Assembly (NCBI GenBank): GCA_035626515.1
Contig: DASPNM010000008.1
Coordinates: 1 to 31,264 of the forward strand
Direction: 5' to 3'
From: DASPNM01 sp035626515
Lineage (GTDB): Bacteria; Bacteroidota; Bacteroidia; Chitinophagales; Chitinophagaceae
DNA: 31,264 nucleotides
The notes under the pieces are model-generated. The model ran no database searches. It worked only from the letters and a program-made list of their open reading frames with translations, and was not told the DNA's origin. Shown here in pieces: positions 24,199 to 31,264 of this stretch; position 1 is the stretch's first letter, and every line of letters starts with the position of its first letter. Position numbers and translations under genes: made by a program.

Positions 24199-25359
24199 TC
24201 AAAAACGGTTGTAGTGGTTTCTCAAATACCAGGTAAGGTCCCTGGTAATATCGTTAAGTATGTAACGCATCACGTCGTCTTCCTGCGGACGATACGACTG
24301 CTGCTGATTGAGAAGCTGGCGGTCGTGTTCGCTCAGCGCACGCGAGTCGCCGGAATAGCGCGCAAACTGAACGCTCCAGTCGTGACCTCCACGAAACTCG
24401 CGGCTTCCGAGCCAGCGGCCTTCAGCATCGCGAATGGTTAGCATCATCACGCCTTCCGAGCGCATGGTGCGCGTGGTGGTAATGACGTCGGCGTACACTT
24501 TTTCATAAACCTTTACTATAGAATCAGGACGGTGTACGATTTCGCGTACCAGAATATCCTTCGAAACTCTGCGCGTGCTTTGCCGGTCGTGGTAGGGCCC
24601 CGCGAAAAAGTCAACGAAGCGCAGGTCCACGATCTCGTCAGGGCGGAAGTTGCGGCTTTCCGCATCCCATTCGGAGTAGAAGCGTACGAATTCACCCCCA
24701 GCCTGGTGCTGAAGCTGTCGCAGCAGGTCCGACTCCAGATTCCGCATCCGGTAGTCATACCCGCCGTAGCGGCTGTTAGCGAATCCGGAACCGTAATAGG
24801 TTTCAAGCGGGAGCACCAGCACTTTGGTGACTGCGTGTTCGTAGGCTTCGTGCATTTTCTCGCGTGCTTCTGCATTTCCAGGCTGCAGCTGCACTGCTGC
24901 CTGGAATTCGTGATAGGCATTCCGAAAGCTGGCGCGCGTTTGCTTTTGCATTTCTGCAACACCGCGGTCGATCCGCACCTTAACCGCGCGGTCGGAATAA
25001 GTATTTACAAAGGATGAATAGTCGGTGGGACGGATCGCCCCTGCCGCCGCGGGCGACTGGCTGATCTCTTCATACAACCGCTGCAGCGACATATATTCCG
25101 CGTGAATCTTCTCCCAGCGCAGCTCGCTTTCGCTCCCGGAATGCGAGCGGATGCGGGACTGGTGGGTTTCCGCCGCCTCGCCATAAGAGCGACGCAGCAG
25201 ATCGAGCAACTGAGCGTTGTCGGGGTCTTTTTGTAATTTCTTAACGGTTCGCTCCACTGCCTCGGCATAATCGCCCTGCTGGTAAAGCTTTTCGGGCGAT
25301 TTGCAGGCGAGCAGGGTGAAGACCGACAGCGTAAGGAGCGTGTAAAGTTTCGGTTTCAT
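24199..25359 (-). CDS. Lipoprotein with TPR-like N-terminal region
   Basis: A 386-residue protein with a lipoprotein signal: hydrophobic stretch LLTLSVFTLLAC with the lipobox cysteine at residue 19, followed by KS, so it should be lipid-modified and outer-membrane-bound or surface-exposed. Residues ~22-65 (YQQGDYAEAVERTVKKLQK DPDN pattern) and ~140-175 (AYHEFQAAVQLQPGNAEAREKMHEA pattern) look like TPR helices. The rest is mixed alpha/beta with no recognised family and few cysteines. It ends with a strong terminator. Monocistronic, between two paralogous anchored hydrolases. Function unknown. Confidence 0.8.
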   Translation of the reverse strand: MKPKLYTLLTLSVFTLLACKSPEKLYQQGDYAEAVERTVKKLQKDPDNAQLLDLLRRSYGEAAETHQSRIRSHSGSESELRWEKIHAEYMSLQRLYEEISQSPAAAGAIRPTDYSSFVNTYSDRAVKVRIDRGVAEMQKQTRASFRNAYHEFQAAVQLQPGNAEAREKMHEAYEHAVTKVLVLPLETYYGSGFANSRYGGYDYRMRNLESDLLRQLQHQAGGEFVRFYSEWDAESRNFRPDEIVDLRFVDFFAGPYHDRQSTRRVSKDILVREIVHRPDSIVKVYEKVYADVITTTRTMRSEGVMMLTIRDAEGRWLGSREFRGGHDWSVQFARYSGDSRALSEHDRQLLNQQQSYRPQEDDVMRYILNDITRDLTWYLRNHYNRF

Positions 25360-25518
25360 GCGCCTGATTTATCTCTACGACGTTCAAAACGCTTTCCATA
25401 CCCATGCTGCATTTCTTAATTGGAAAATTCTTAACAGGGGGATGTGAAGTTGACGGGTTCATTGGTTAGCTCGTTTATGGATTGACTGACCCCTAACTTC
25501 CCAATTTCTTAACCAAAG

Positions 25519-25543
25519 ATCACTTCGACGAGCTCGGTGTGAC
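25519..25543. repeat. Dispersed-type repeat with CGAGCTCG core
   Basis: Contains CACTTCGACGAGCTCGGTGT, with the CGAGCTCG palindrome at its centre and partly complementary ends (CAC...GTG). From memory, close relatives of this string recur in intergenic DNA of many Bacteroidota genomes. Only one copy lies in this window. Confidence 0.5.
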
Positions 25544-25569
25544 AGAAAGTATGCCGGCGCATATGCCCG

Positions 25570-25602
25570 ATTCCCGGCTCCCAACTCCCGACTACCGACT
25601 AG
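25570..25602. repeat. CTCCCGACTACCGAC-type repeat
   Basis: Imperfect 7-base units (CCCGGCT, CCCAACT, CCCGACT, ACCGACT). This is the reverse complement of the same kind of unit seen at 14627-14654 (AGTCGGG, AGTCGAT), so the window has two members of one short repeat family in opposite orientation. Confidence 0.6.
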
Positions 25603-25635
25603 CCTGCGCCCCGGCCACGAACCCCGAACCGTCTC

Positions 25636-26424
25636 TCAATACTTCAGAATGTCCCGGACAAAATTGTGGTACTCGTCAAAACTCGGGAGGTTGTTGTGTC
25701 GCCCCCCATGGATCCGGATCAGCGTGATCTGCCGCGGGTTCAGCCGTTGCAGTCCCTCGCTGTGGCGGATCGGGATCAGCCGGTCGCGGGTGCCGTGAAT
25801 GATATAGACCGGGCATTTCACCTTGCGGATCCACTGATCGGTTCGCAGATGGTAACGCAGCACGATTCGCACCGGCAGCAGGGGCAGGAATCGTTCGATC
25901 ACTTTAAGAAAATTGAAATAAGGCGAGTCCAGGATCAGGTACCGGGGCCGGTTGTCGGAAGCCAGCTTTGTCGCGAACCCGCTGCCCATGCTGCGGCCGT
26001 AGACGATGAGATGGTCCTCGCCGTATTGTTCGCGGAGGCGGTCGTAAACAAACTGCATGTCGCCCAGCATCTCCTTCTCGCTGCGCCGGCCCGTGCTTTT
26101 CCCAAATCCGCGGTAGTCAATCAGCACCACGTCGTAATCGTAGCGATAAAAGTCCCGTGCGTATTTCGCCCAGCCTTTGATGCTGCGGGTGTTTCCGTGG
26201 AAATAAAGAATGAGACCTTTCGGATTCTCCCGGAAAAAATGAAGTCCGTTGATTTGCACGCCGGGTTCGATCTCGAAAAAATATTCGCGGAAGGGGATGT
26301 CGAAACGGAACTGGAAATCAGGGCGCAGCTTTTCGGGCCTGAAAATGAATTTCTCCTGGAAGAAATAGACGAACAGCGAGAGCAGGACGATCCCCCCGAT
26401 GATATACCAGACAAGGCCGGGCAA
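25636..26424 (-). CDS. Membrane-anchored alpha/beta hydrolase (BEM46-like), paralogue
   Basis: A 262-residue serine hydrolase with an N-terminal membrane helix (about 5-22). The catalytic set is Ser145 in YGRSMGSG, Asp214 in GTRDRLIP and His243 in GGRHNNL; LYFHGN (73-78) supplies the oxyanion hole. It aligns along its whole length with the hydrolase at 23319-24125, suggesting duplication. It starts 34 bases after the PKD/type IX secreted protein on the same strand, so it may be the last gene of the lnb operon, although that distance also allows a separate promoter. Substrate unknown; a lipid or acyl ester at the membrane is plausible. Confidence 0.88.
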   Translation of the reverse strand: MPGLVWYIIGGIVLLSLFVYFFQEKFIFRPEKLRPDFQFRFDIPFREYFFEIEPGVQINGLHFFRENPKGLILYFHGNTRSIKGWAKYARDFYRYDYDVVLIDYRGFGKSTGRRSEKEMLGDMQFVYDRLREQYGEDHLIVYGRSMGSGFATKLASDNRPRYLILDSPYFNFLKVIERFLPLLPVRIVLRYHLRTDQWIRKVKCPVYIIHGTRDRLIPIRHSEGLQRLNPRQITLIRIHGGRHNNLPSFDEYHNFVRDILKY

Positions 26425-26458
26425 GCAGTGGGTGAAAATAAATAAAGAGTTTCGACGC

Positions 26459-29077
26459 TCAGCGGATCAGCGTCACCGTGCCCTTCGCGCTGTAATTCCG
26501 TCCAAGGTAATCCACCGCGCTGACGGTCCACACAAACACGGCGCTGCCCTGCTCTTTCCCGGCGATGCGGCCATCCCATCCATGTCCGTTCACGGAGGTG
26601 CTGAACACGAGCTGACCCCAGCGATTGTAGATGTTGAAATAATTGATGTTCCGGATGCCGACCGCGATGGGACGCACCACATCGTTGCGCCCGTCACCGT
26701 TAGGGGTGAATGCGGTGGGGACAAACACCGTGGGCGCCGTTTTGAACACCCGCACCATGATGGAATCAATATCGGCGCATCCATTTGCGTCGGTAACCAC
26801 CACCCGGTACAATATCGAATCGATGTTCGGTCCATAAATCCCGACCGGGTTGCCGATGTTCGGATCGTCGAGTCCGGTTGACGGCGACCAGCTGTAGCTG
26901 ATACCGCCTGTCGCGTTGAATTGCACCGGCTGGTTGATCACGACCGTGGTGTCACGTCCCGCAAACGCGCGTACCCGTGGAGCTACGTAGACCGTCACCG
27001 AATCGCGGCCGGGCTTGGGGCAACCGGCTGTATCGTATACGGTAAGCACATAACGCGTGGTTCGCGGGGGAGTAACTACCGGATTCAGGCTGTTCGGATT
27101 ACTCAAATAGGTTGTGGGCGTCCAGCTGAACGAGCTTCCGTCGTGCGAGCCGTTGAGCTGGGTCCAGCTGTTGTAGCAGATCGTGTCGTCGGGTCCCGCT
27201 GCGGCCTGCGGGTAAGCGACCGCGTACACGGTCACATTGTCTGTTGCCGAGCAGCTTCCAATGGTCGCGGTTACCTGGTACGTGGTAGTGGCAGCGGTCG
27301 GGGTGGCGAGCGGGTTGATGATGTTGGGGTCGTTCAGCGTGGATGCCGGTGACCACTGGAAAGATGTTCCGTCGGAGACCGCATACAGTTGCACGGTATC
27401 CGTGAGACAAATCGTTGTGTCGGGTCGCGCCATCAGGCTGACGTTGTTCACCACGCGCACCTGCACCGAATCGGTATTCCGGCAGCCGCGATCGTCAAGA
27501 TTCACGTAATACCATGTGGTCGTAGTAGGTCGAACTGTGGGGGTGGGGCTGTTCGGATTAGTCATGTTCGTAGTAGGGGTCCAGCTCCATGTGCCGTTAC
27601 CTGTAGCAGAAAGTTGTACTGAATCGCTGCGACAGATCAGGGTATCGCGGAAAGCCACGCTCAGCGGCGGTTTGTCGTACACGGTAATGTCGGCGCTGGC
27701 AGTATCCACGCAACCTTTGCTGTTGGTCACGATCAGCGATACGGTTTTCACACCAGGGCCGTTGTACGTCCATGTCGGATTTTGCAGCTGAGATGTATCG
27801 GCGATGGTACTTGGATCTCCGAAATTCCATCTCCAGGAATTTACCACGCCATAAGCAGTATTGGTTGTATCGGTGAACTGGAAAGGATTGCTGAAGCAGG
27901 AGCCGTCAAAAACGAATCCCGGGAAGAAGCCGGGGTAAATACCGATGTCACGATAAGCAGAGTCGGTGCAGCTGGTGCCGCGGTTGATGACAAGCTTGAT
28001 CCTGTAAATACCCGTATCCGGATATGTATAGGTCGGGTTGTTGGCGATGGAAGTATCACCGTTTGTACCTGGATCACCGAAATCCCAAAATACCGTGTTG
28101 GCACCCGTGCTTGTGTGCGAGAACTGGATATTAAAGCCATCGCAGGTCACGAAGCTGGGCATAGGGTTCGCAACGGTAATCACGCAGTCCGACACCTGAA
28201 CAATCAGGTCTTTCCGGTGGGTAGTCAGGTAAACTCCGTTGCGGTACACATCAATGCAGACGCATACTACATACCGGCCGAATCCCGGTGCCGTACCCGA
28301 GATCAGACCCGTTTGCGAATTGATCGTCACTGGAGTGCCAAACGGGTCGCTGCCGGAGTAGGGTGAATTATATGCGACAAAACCATAGGGTGGAGGGGCC
28401 GGATCGTTGAATCCTGCGTTGATCGCGGCGCCCCCGTTGTAAGCGTCGCAAAGCCGATAAACCAGCGAATCACCGTTCGGGTCGCTGGCACCGAAATCGA
28501 GCTGGAAGGGCGCGTTTTGACAAATGACGTTCACAGGCAGGCCAAACTGAGGAGAACTGTCGTTACCATTGGGCACCGTACTGGTCCCTGGTAGAATGCA
28601 GCTGTATGTTGCCCCCACGCCACTTCCCACGTTCACCATCCCGCTGATACGACAACACGTTTGATATGCCACGGTGTATCCCGAATTAGTGGGAGCAAGG
28701 TCAACCACCATGGAATACACCGCGTATTCGTAGTTGATTACGGGAGGATTCTGGATGCAGGTCGGGAACAAGATCGGTACCGGGGAAATGCCGGGAGGAT
28801 TCTCCTGGACTACCAGCCAGTTACTGTTTGCGGCCGGACCGATGACCTTCTGACCATTATCATTATTGTATATCCCCACTACATATGAGCCTGCGAGGGG
28901 AGCTCCTCCGCCGTTGGCATCGCGAAAAAGGATCAGGATGATGCGGTACGAATTGGTATTTGGAGCCGACCCGGGGCCGAGGTAGACGTAACGCATTTCG
29001 CCGCCGATGATGTGGGCAGAAAATCCTTCAACCACGAACACGCCGAGGAAGGAGCATATGAGCAGGAGCCGTTTCAT
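26459..29077 (-). CDS. Large secreted PKD-repeat protein with type IX secretion type-B C-terminal domain
   Basis: An 872-residue exported protein. The signal peptide is at about 1-21 (cleavage near FSA), then a cysteine-rich N-terminal beta domain starting HIIGGEMRYVYLG and carrying the CCR motif at 141-143, a form common in Bacteroidota gliding-associated proteins. Two PKD domains follow (about 300-378 and 385-467), marked VFWDFGDPG and WRWNFGDPS. Four Ig-like repeats of about 77 residues (about 468-778) each have DTTICxxDxVQL, WSPxT, DPN and TTTY signatures. The C-terminal CHU_C/TIGR04131 domain is at 784-872: FVPTAFTPNGDGRND, NIYNRWGQLVF, GWDGRIAGK. That domain is the type IX secretion sorting signal of type-B cargo. 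Probably a cell-surface adhesin or structural protein. Its start overlaps the stop of the upstream hydrolase by 4 bp. Confidence 0.93.
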   Translation of the reverse strand: MKRLLLICSFLGVFVVEGFSAHIIGGEMRYVYLGPGSAPNTNSYRIILILFRDANGGGAPLAGSYVVGIYNNDNGQKVIGPAANSNWLVVQENPPGISPVPILFPTCIQNPPVINYEYAVYSMVVDLAPTNSGYTVAYQTCCRISGMVNVGSGVGATYSCILPGTSTVPNGNDSSPQFGLPVNVICQNAPFQLDFGASDPNGDSLVYRLCDAYNGGAAINAGFNDPAPPPYGFVAYNSPYSGSDPFGTPVTINSQTGLISGTAPGFGRYVVCVCIDVYRNGVYLTTHRKDLIVQVSDCVITVANPMPSFVTCDGFNIQFSHTSTGANTVFWDFGDPGTNGDTSIANNPTYTYPDTGIYRIKLVINRGTSCTDSAYRDIGIYPGFFPGFVFDGSCFSNPFQFTDTTNTAYGVVNSWRWNFGDPSTIADTSQLQNPTWTYNGPGVKTVSLIVTNSKGCVDTASADITVYDKPPLSVAFRDTLICRSDSVQLSATGNGTWSWTPTTNMTNPNSPTPTVRPTTTTWYYVNLDDRGCRNTDSVQVRVVNNVSLMARPDTTICLTDTVQLYAVSDGTSFQWSPASTLNDPNIINPLATPTAATTTYQVTATIGSCSATDNVTVYAVAYPQAAAGPDDTICYNSWTQLNGSHDGSSFSWTPTTYLSNPNSLNPVVTPPRTTRYVLTVYDTAGCPKPGRDSVTVYVAPRVRAFAGRDTTVVINQPVQFNATGGISYSWSPSTGLDDPNIGNPVGIYGPNIDSILYRVVVTDANGCADIDSIMVRVFKTAPTVFVPTAFTPNGDGRNDVVRPIAVGIRNINYFNIYNRWGQLVFSTSVNGHGWDGRIAGKEQGSAVFVWTVSAVDYLGRNYSAKGTVTLIR

Positions 29078-29886
29078 GGACGGGATTGGTGGATTAAGTT
29101 TTCAACCAAGAAATTCTCAAGCAGCTTGTTCGAGTGTTCCATTTCCTCGAGCATTCCCATATGCCCGGAACTTTGGAGGACGTGAATGTACGATTTTCCG
29201 GGCAGATAGCATTGTTTCAGCCCATCCGCGAGCGGCACTGCTGTATCGTATTTTCCCATCACGAAAAGCACAGGAACGTGAGCCTTTTTTAAGACATCGG
29301 TCCGGTCGGGGCGCTGCATCATGGCTTCGTAATATCCGCTCAGCGCCTCCGGACTGAATGATGCACCGGATTTCACCAGTCCACTTATGACATCCGCCAT
29401 CTTTAATCTTGAATCTTCCGCGAAAAGGCCGGGAACGGCGGTTTCCAGGAATGCGGCTGCTCCATGGGCCCGGATGAATTCGATGCTCTTGCGCCGGCTT
29501 GCTTTCTTTTCCTCGCTGTCGGCAAAGGCGGTGGAATGAAACAACCCGAAAGCGTTCAGTCGCCCGGGATATTTCTCCGCAAAAGCCAGCGTAACATACC
29601 CCCCCATTGAGTGCCCGATCATGGCACCGATCTGCATTTCTTCCTGGTCGAGGATTCGCCCCATCACCTCAGCCATACCTTCCATAGACAGGTCCCCGGT
29701 GTGTTCGGATTCCCCGGAACCCGGCAGGTCGGGTATCAGCAAAGTGAATTGCTTTTTGAGATCTTCGACCTGGTGGTTCCAGATGGATCCTGTCTCCCCG
29801 AAACCGTGTACAAGAAGCACCGGCGGACCCTCTCCGTCTTTCCGGTAAAACACCCGCTTGCCCTGATGGTGCACGATCTTTTCCAT
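29074..29886 (-). CDS. Cytoplasmic alpha/beta hydrolase
   Basis: A 270-residue soluble serine hydrolase: LLVHGFGETG (oxyanion, about 24-33), Ser93 in IGHSMGGYV, Asp214 in GKYDTAVP and His242 in SSGHMGMLEE. A cap region with several helices lies between about 115 and 200. The family (AB_hydrolase_1) covers esterases, lipases, haloperoxidases and others, so the substrate cannot be named. The ATG follows the lnb stop directly (TAA then ATG, no spacer), and its own stop overlaps the PKD protein start by 4 bp, so it is certainly within an operon. No signal peptide, unlike the two anchored hydrolases in this window. Confidence 0.9.
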   Translation of the reverse strand: MEKIVHHQGKRVFYRKDGEGPPVLLVHGFGETGSIWNHQVEDLKKQFTLLIPDLPGSGESEHTGDLSMEGMAEVMGRILDQEEMQIGAMIGHSMGGYVTLAFAEKYPGRLNAFGLFHSTAFADSEEKKASRRKSIEFIRAHGAAAFLETAVPGLFAEDSRLKMADVISGLVKSGASFSPEALSGYYEAMMQRPDRTDVLKKAHVPVLFVMGKYDTAVPLADGLKQCYLPGKSYIHVLQSSGHMGMLEEMEHSNKLLENFLVENLIHQSRP

Positions 29887-31041
29887 TTATTTCCGGCGGT
29901 AGTGATCAAAGCTTCTTAAAAAGAGTAGAAGGACGAGGGGGAGGAGGGCATTGTTCATTTCCTGGGGCCCCGGAAACCAGAGCGCCAGCAGCAGGAGCAG
30001 CACCAGGCAATAGATCATGAAGTAGGCGCGAACGATGTTGGTTTCCTTCCGCACAAAGAATGCGGCGATCATGTTTGCGGGAAATGCCCAGAGCAGGTTC
30101 AGGTTGTTGCGTGTGGTGGTATGATCGGTGCCGAACCACATAAAAAGCAGCAGCAGCCCGAGCAGGCCGGTGAGAAAGAAGACGACAAGATCAAAATAAA
30201 TGAGGAAGCTCTTCGCTTTTTCCCACATCATAAGTGCGATAACGGCGACCAGCAGGAGGCTGAAGGCCAGGAGGGGGGTAAAAAAAGATTTTTTCGCGGG
30301 CGGCAGGGTAGGCTCGAGAATCACCGCACGTTCCGCTACCATCGGTTTGCCTTCGAGCAAGCTGCTGTCCAGTCCATACATCAGGTAGTCCGGCAGGAAC
30401 TGCGCTTCGCGGTTGCTGAGCCGCTTATCGAGAGGGGCGCCGAGAAGGATGTCTATGCCGAGCTTGCTCCAGTACTGGTGGCGGCGGTGCAGGTAAATAT
30501 GGATCAGGTCGCGGAAGCTGACACGGTTGGCAGGTCGCACGTCGGCGGTGCTGGTTCCCGCGGTAAGCAAAATATCGCGCAACCGCGTGGTGCAGTTGTC
30601 GTACACGAAATCGTATTTGTAATATTTTTTTTCCTCTTTCGCATTTTCGCGCAGGAAGGCGAGCAGTTCCAGTTTGCGGGCGCAGGGGAGTTGCAGGACC
30701 TGTTCGGTGATGCCGCGTTTTTCCCAATGGTACTGTGCGAGGTAGTCGTTGAACTGTTCTACGGAAACGAAGTAGAGCAGCTTCCCCCGCATGAATTTGA
30801 CGTAAAAAGTGGGGTCGTCGAAGTCAAACGTGCCGTAGTTGAAGATGATGTCGCTGTTCGTGCTGGTGTCTGTTACCCGAAGGGCGCTGTGTCCGAAGGT
30901 GGAATAAAGTTCCGTTCCGGGCGTGGCGGTGAGCAGGCTCATGCGGAGGGAGCAGGTGTCCCGGGCCGAAACGGCGCAGGTGATCAGCAGTCCCGGGATG
31001 AACAGCAGGCGACGTAACAAATTCGTGAGAGTTTGCGGCAA
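29887..31041 (-). CDS. lnb: Lipoprotein N-acyltransferase Lnb family protein (formerly DUF4105)
   Basis: A 384-residue membrane protein. A signal or anchor is at about 8-25, then a periplasmic domain (about 28-245) with the family's conserved residues: FGHSALRV (His51), NYGTFDFDDPTFYVKF and YDFVYDNCTTRLRD (Cys150). About five membrane helices follow (about 255-272, 280-303, 313-330, 338-356, 363-377). This matches the Lnb N-terminal periplasmic domain family; Lnb adds the third acyl chain to outer-membrane lipoproteins in Bacteroidota, which lack a classical Lnt. Cys150/His51 are the likely catalytic pair, by conservation. First gene of an operon with an alpha/beta hydrolase and a type IX secreted protein. 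The substrate role is taken from the family. Confidence 0.85.
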   Translation of the reverse strand: MPQTLTNLLRRLLFIPGLLITCAVSARDTCSLRMSLLTATPGTELYSTFGHSALRVTDTSTNSDIIFNYGTFDFDDPTFYVKFMRGKLLYFVSVEQFNDYLAQYHWEKRGITEQVLQLPCARKLELLAFLRENAKEEKKYYKYDFVYDNCTTRLRDILLTAGTSTADVRPANRVSFRDLIHIYLHRRHQYWSKLGIDILLGAPLDKRLSNREAQFLPDYLMYGLDSSLLEGKPMVAERAVILEPTLPPAKKSFFTPLLAFSLLLVAVIALMMWEKAKSFLIYFDLVVFFLTGLLGLLLLFMWFGTDHTTTRNNLNLLWAFPANMIAAFFVRKETNIVRAYFMIYCLVLLLLLALWFPGPQEMNNALLPLVLLLFLRSFDHYRRK

Positions 31042-31103
31042 GATAATGAGTTATGAGAGATCCGTGAGCAGTGAGGCCAGGCCCAATTATTCCTGGACTC
31101 GGA

Positions 31104-31111
31104 CAAAGGTA
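31104..31111 (-). promoter_or_regulatory. Candidate lnb promoter -7 box
   Basis: Minus strand TACCTTTG, a perfect TAnnTTTG box about 63 bases upstream of the lnb ATG. No TTTG or TTG was found 19-21 nt further upstream, so the -33 element is missing or degenerate. The rest of 31042-31228 shows no gene. Confidence 0.45.
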
Positions 31112-31228
31112 ATTTCAGATCTCAGATACCCCATCTTATGATCAGCTGAGTGGGAATCGGAAGCGAGCTAGTCGACAGGCGGTGCAGGGTGGGCTTTTCC
31201 AAATAACTCCCAGTAAAGTTAATTAACG

Positions 31229-31255
31229 AAAAAAGCGGAAGCTCCTGCTTCCGCT
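31229..31255 (-). terminator. Intrinsic terminator of a gene beyond the right edge
   Basis: Perfect 9-bp stem AGCGGAAGC / GCTTCCGCT with a 4-base loop (31234-31255), followed on the minus strand by six U and a C. It ends a minus-strand gene lying to the right of the window, so lnb begins a new transcription unit. Confidence 0.85.
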
Positions 31256-31264
31256 GACTGTGCA

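Larger units (their letters stand above)
25360..25635. other. Intergenic region with dispersed-type repeats
   Basis: These 276 bases lie between two minus-strand genes. They contain the two repeats listed separately (25519-25543 and 25570-25602) and a loose duplication of AATTCTTAAC / ATTTCTTAAC (near 25425 and 25504). No TAnnTTTG promoter with a spaced -33 box was found for the lipoprotein gene. No small gene recognised. Confidence 0.4.

Overview
The window looks like chromosome of a Bacteroidota bacterium, probably Chitinophagaceae or a relative. Four things point there: a large (1475-residue) Cas9 with a 47-bp repeat array, promoters of the Bacteroidota TTTG / TAnnTTTG type, a PKD-repeat protein with a gliding-motility/type IX secretion type-B C-terminal domain, and an Lnb-type lipoprotein N-acyltransferase. 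Taxonomy below phylum is inference.

Bases 1-8237 are defence-related. A type II-C CRISPR array (14 full 47-bp repeats plus one cut by the left edge, 14 spacers of 29-30 nt) runs to 1105. The operon cas9-cas1-cas2 (minus strand, each pair overlapping by 4 bp) points towards the array. A tracrRNA lies on the plus strand just upstream of cas9, with a matching anti-repeat, a small nexus and an intrinsic terminator. Each repeat contains what looks like a complete Bacteroidota promoter, so every spacer may be its own transcription unit. A stand-alone DGQHR-domain protein (DndB-related) follows.

Bases 8515-14624 hold ordinary metabolic and regulatory genes: a TIGR01777 epimerase-like protein, a small metzincin-like zinc protease, a fused FadN-type 3-hydroxyacyl-CoA dehydrogenase/enoyl-CoA hydratase, and a soluble three-PAS NarL-type histidine kinase without an adjacent response regulator.

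Bases 14627-15260 are the oddest accessory segment. A 23S-rRNA-intervening-sequence (IVP/S23) four-helix-bundle gene is bracketed by near-identical direct copies of a self-palindromic ATGGACC repeat, with a second short repeat family just outside the left copy. This has the shape of a small mobile or REP-like unit.

Bases 15268-26424 are envelope-biased: an operon of a giant AsmA-like membrane protein, a tRNA_anti-like OB-fold membrane protein and a YceI-family periplasmic protein; methionyl-tRNA synthetase with a clear promoter that fixes its start; an LD-carboxypeptidase; two paralogous membrane-anchored alpha/beta hydrolases; and a lipoprotein. Bases 25519-25602 carry two further dispersed-type repeats. 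The right end (minus strand, 31041 down to 25636) is a compact run: lnb, alpha/beta hydrolase, PKD/type IX secreted protein, and one of the anchored hydrolases. The terminator of another gene sits at the right edge. No rRNA or tRNA gene was seen, and no gene gap exceeds 300 bases.
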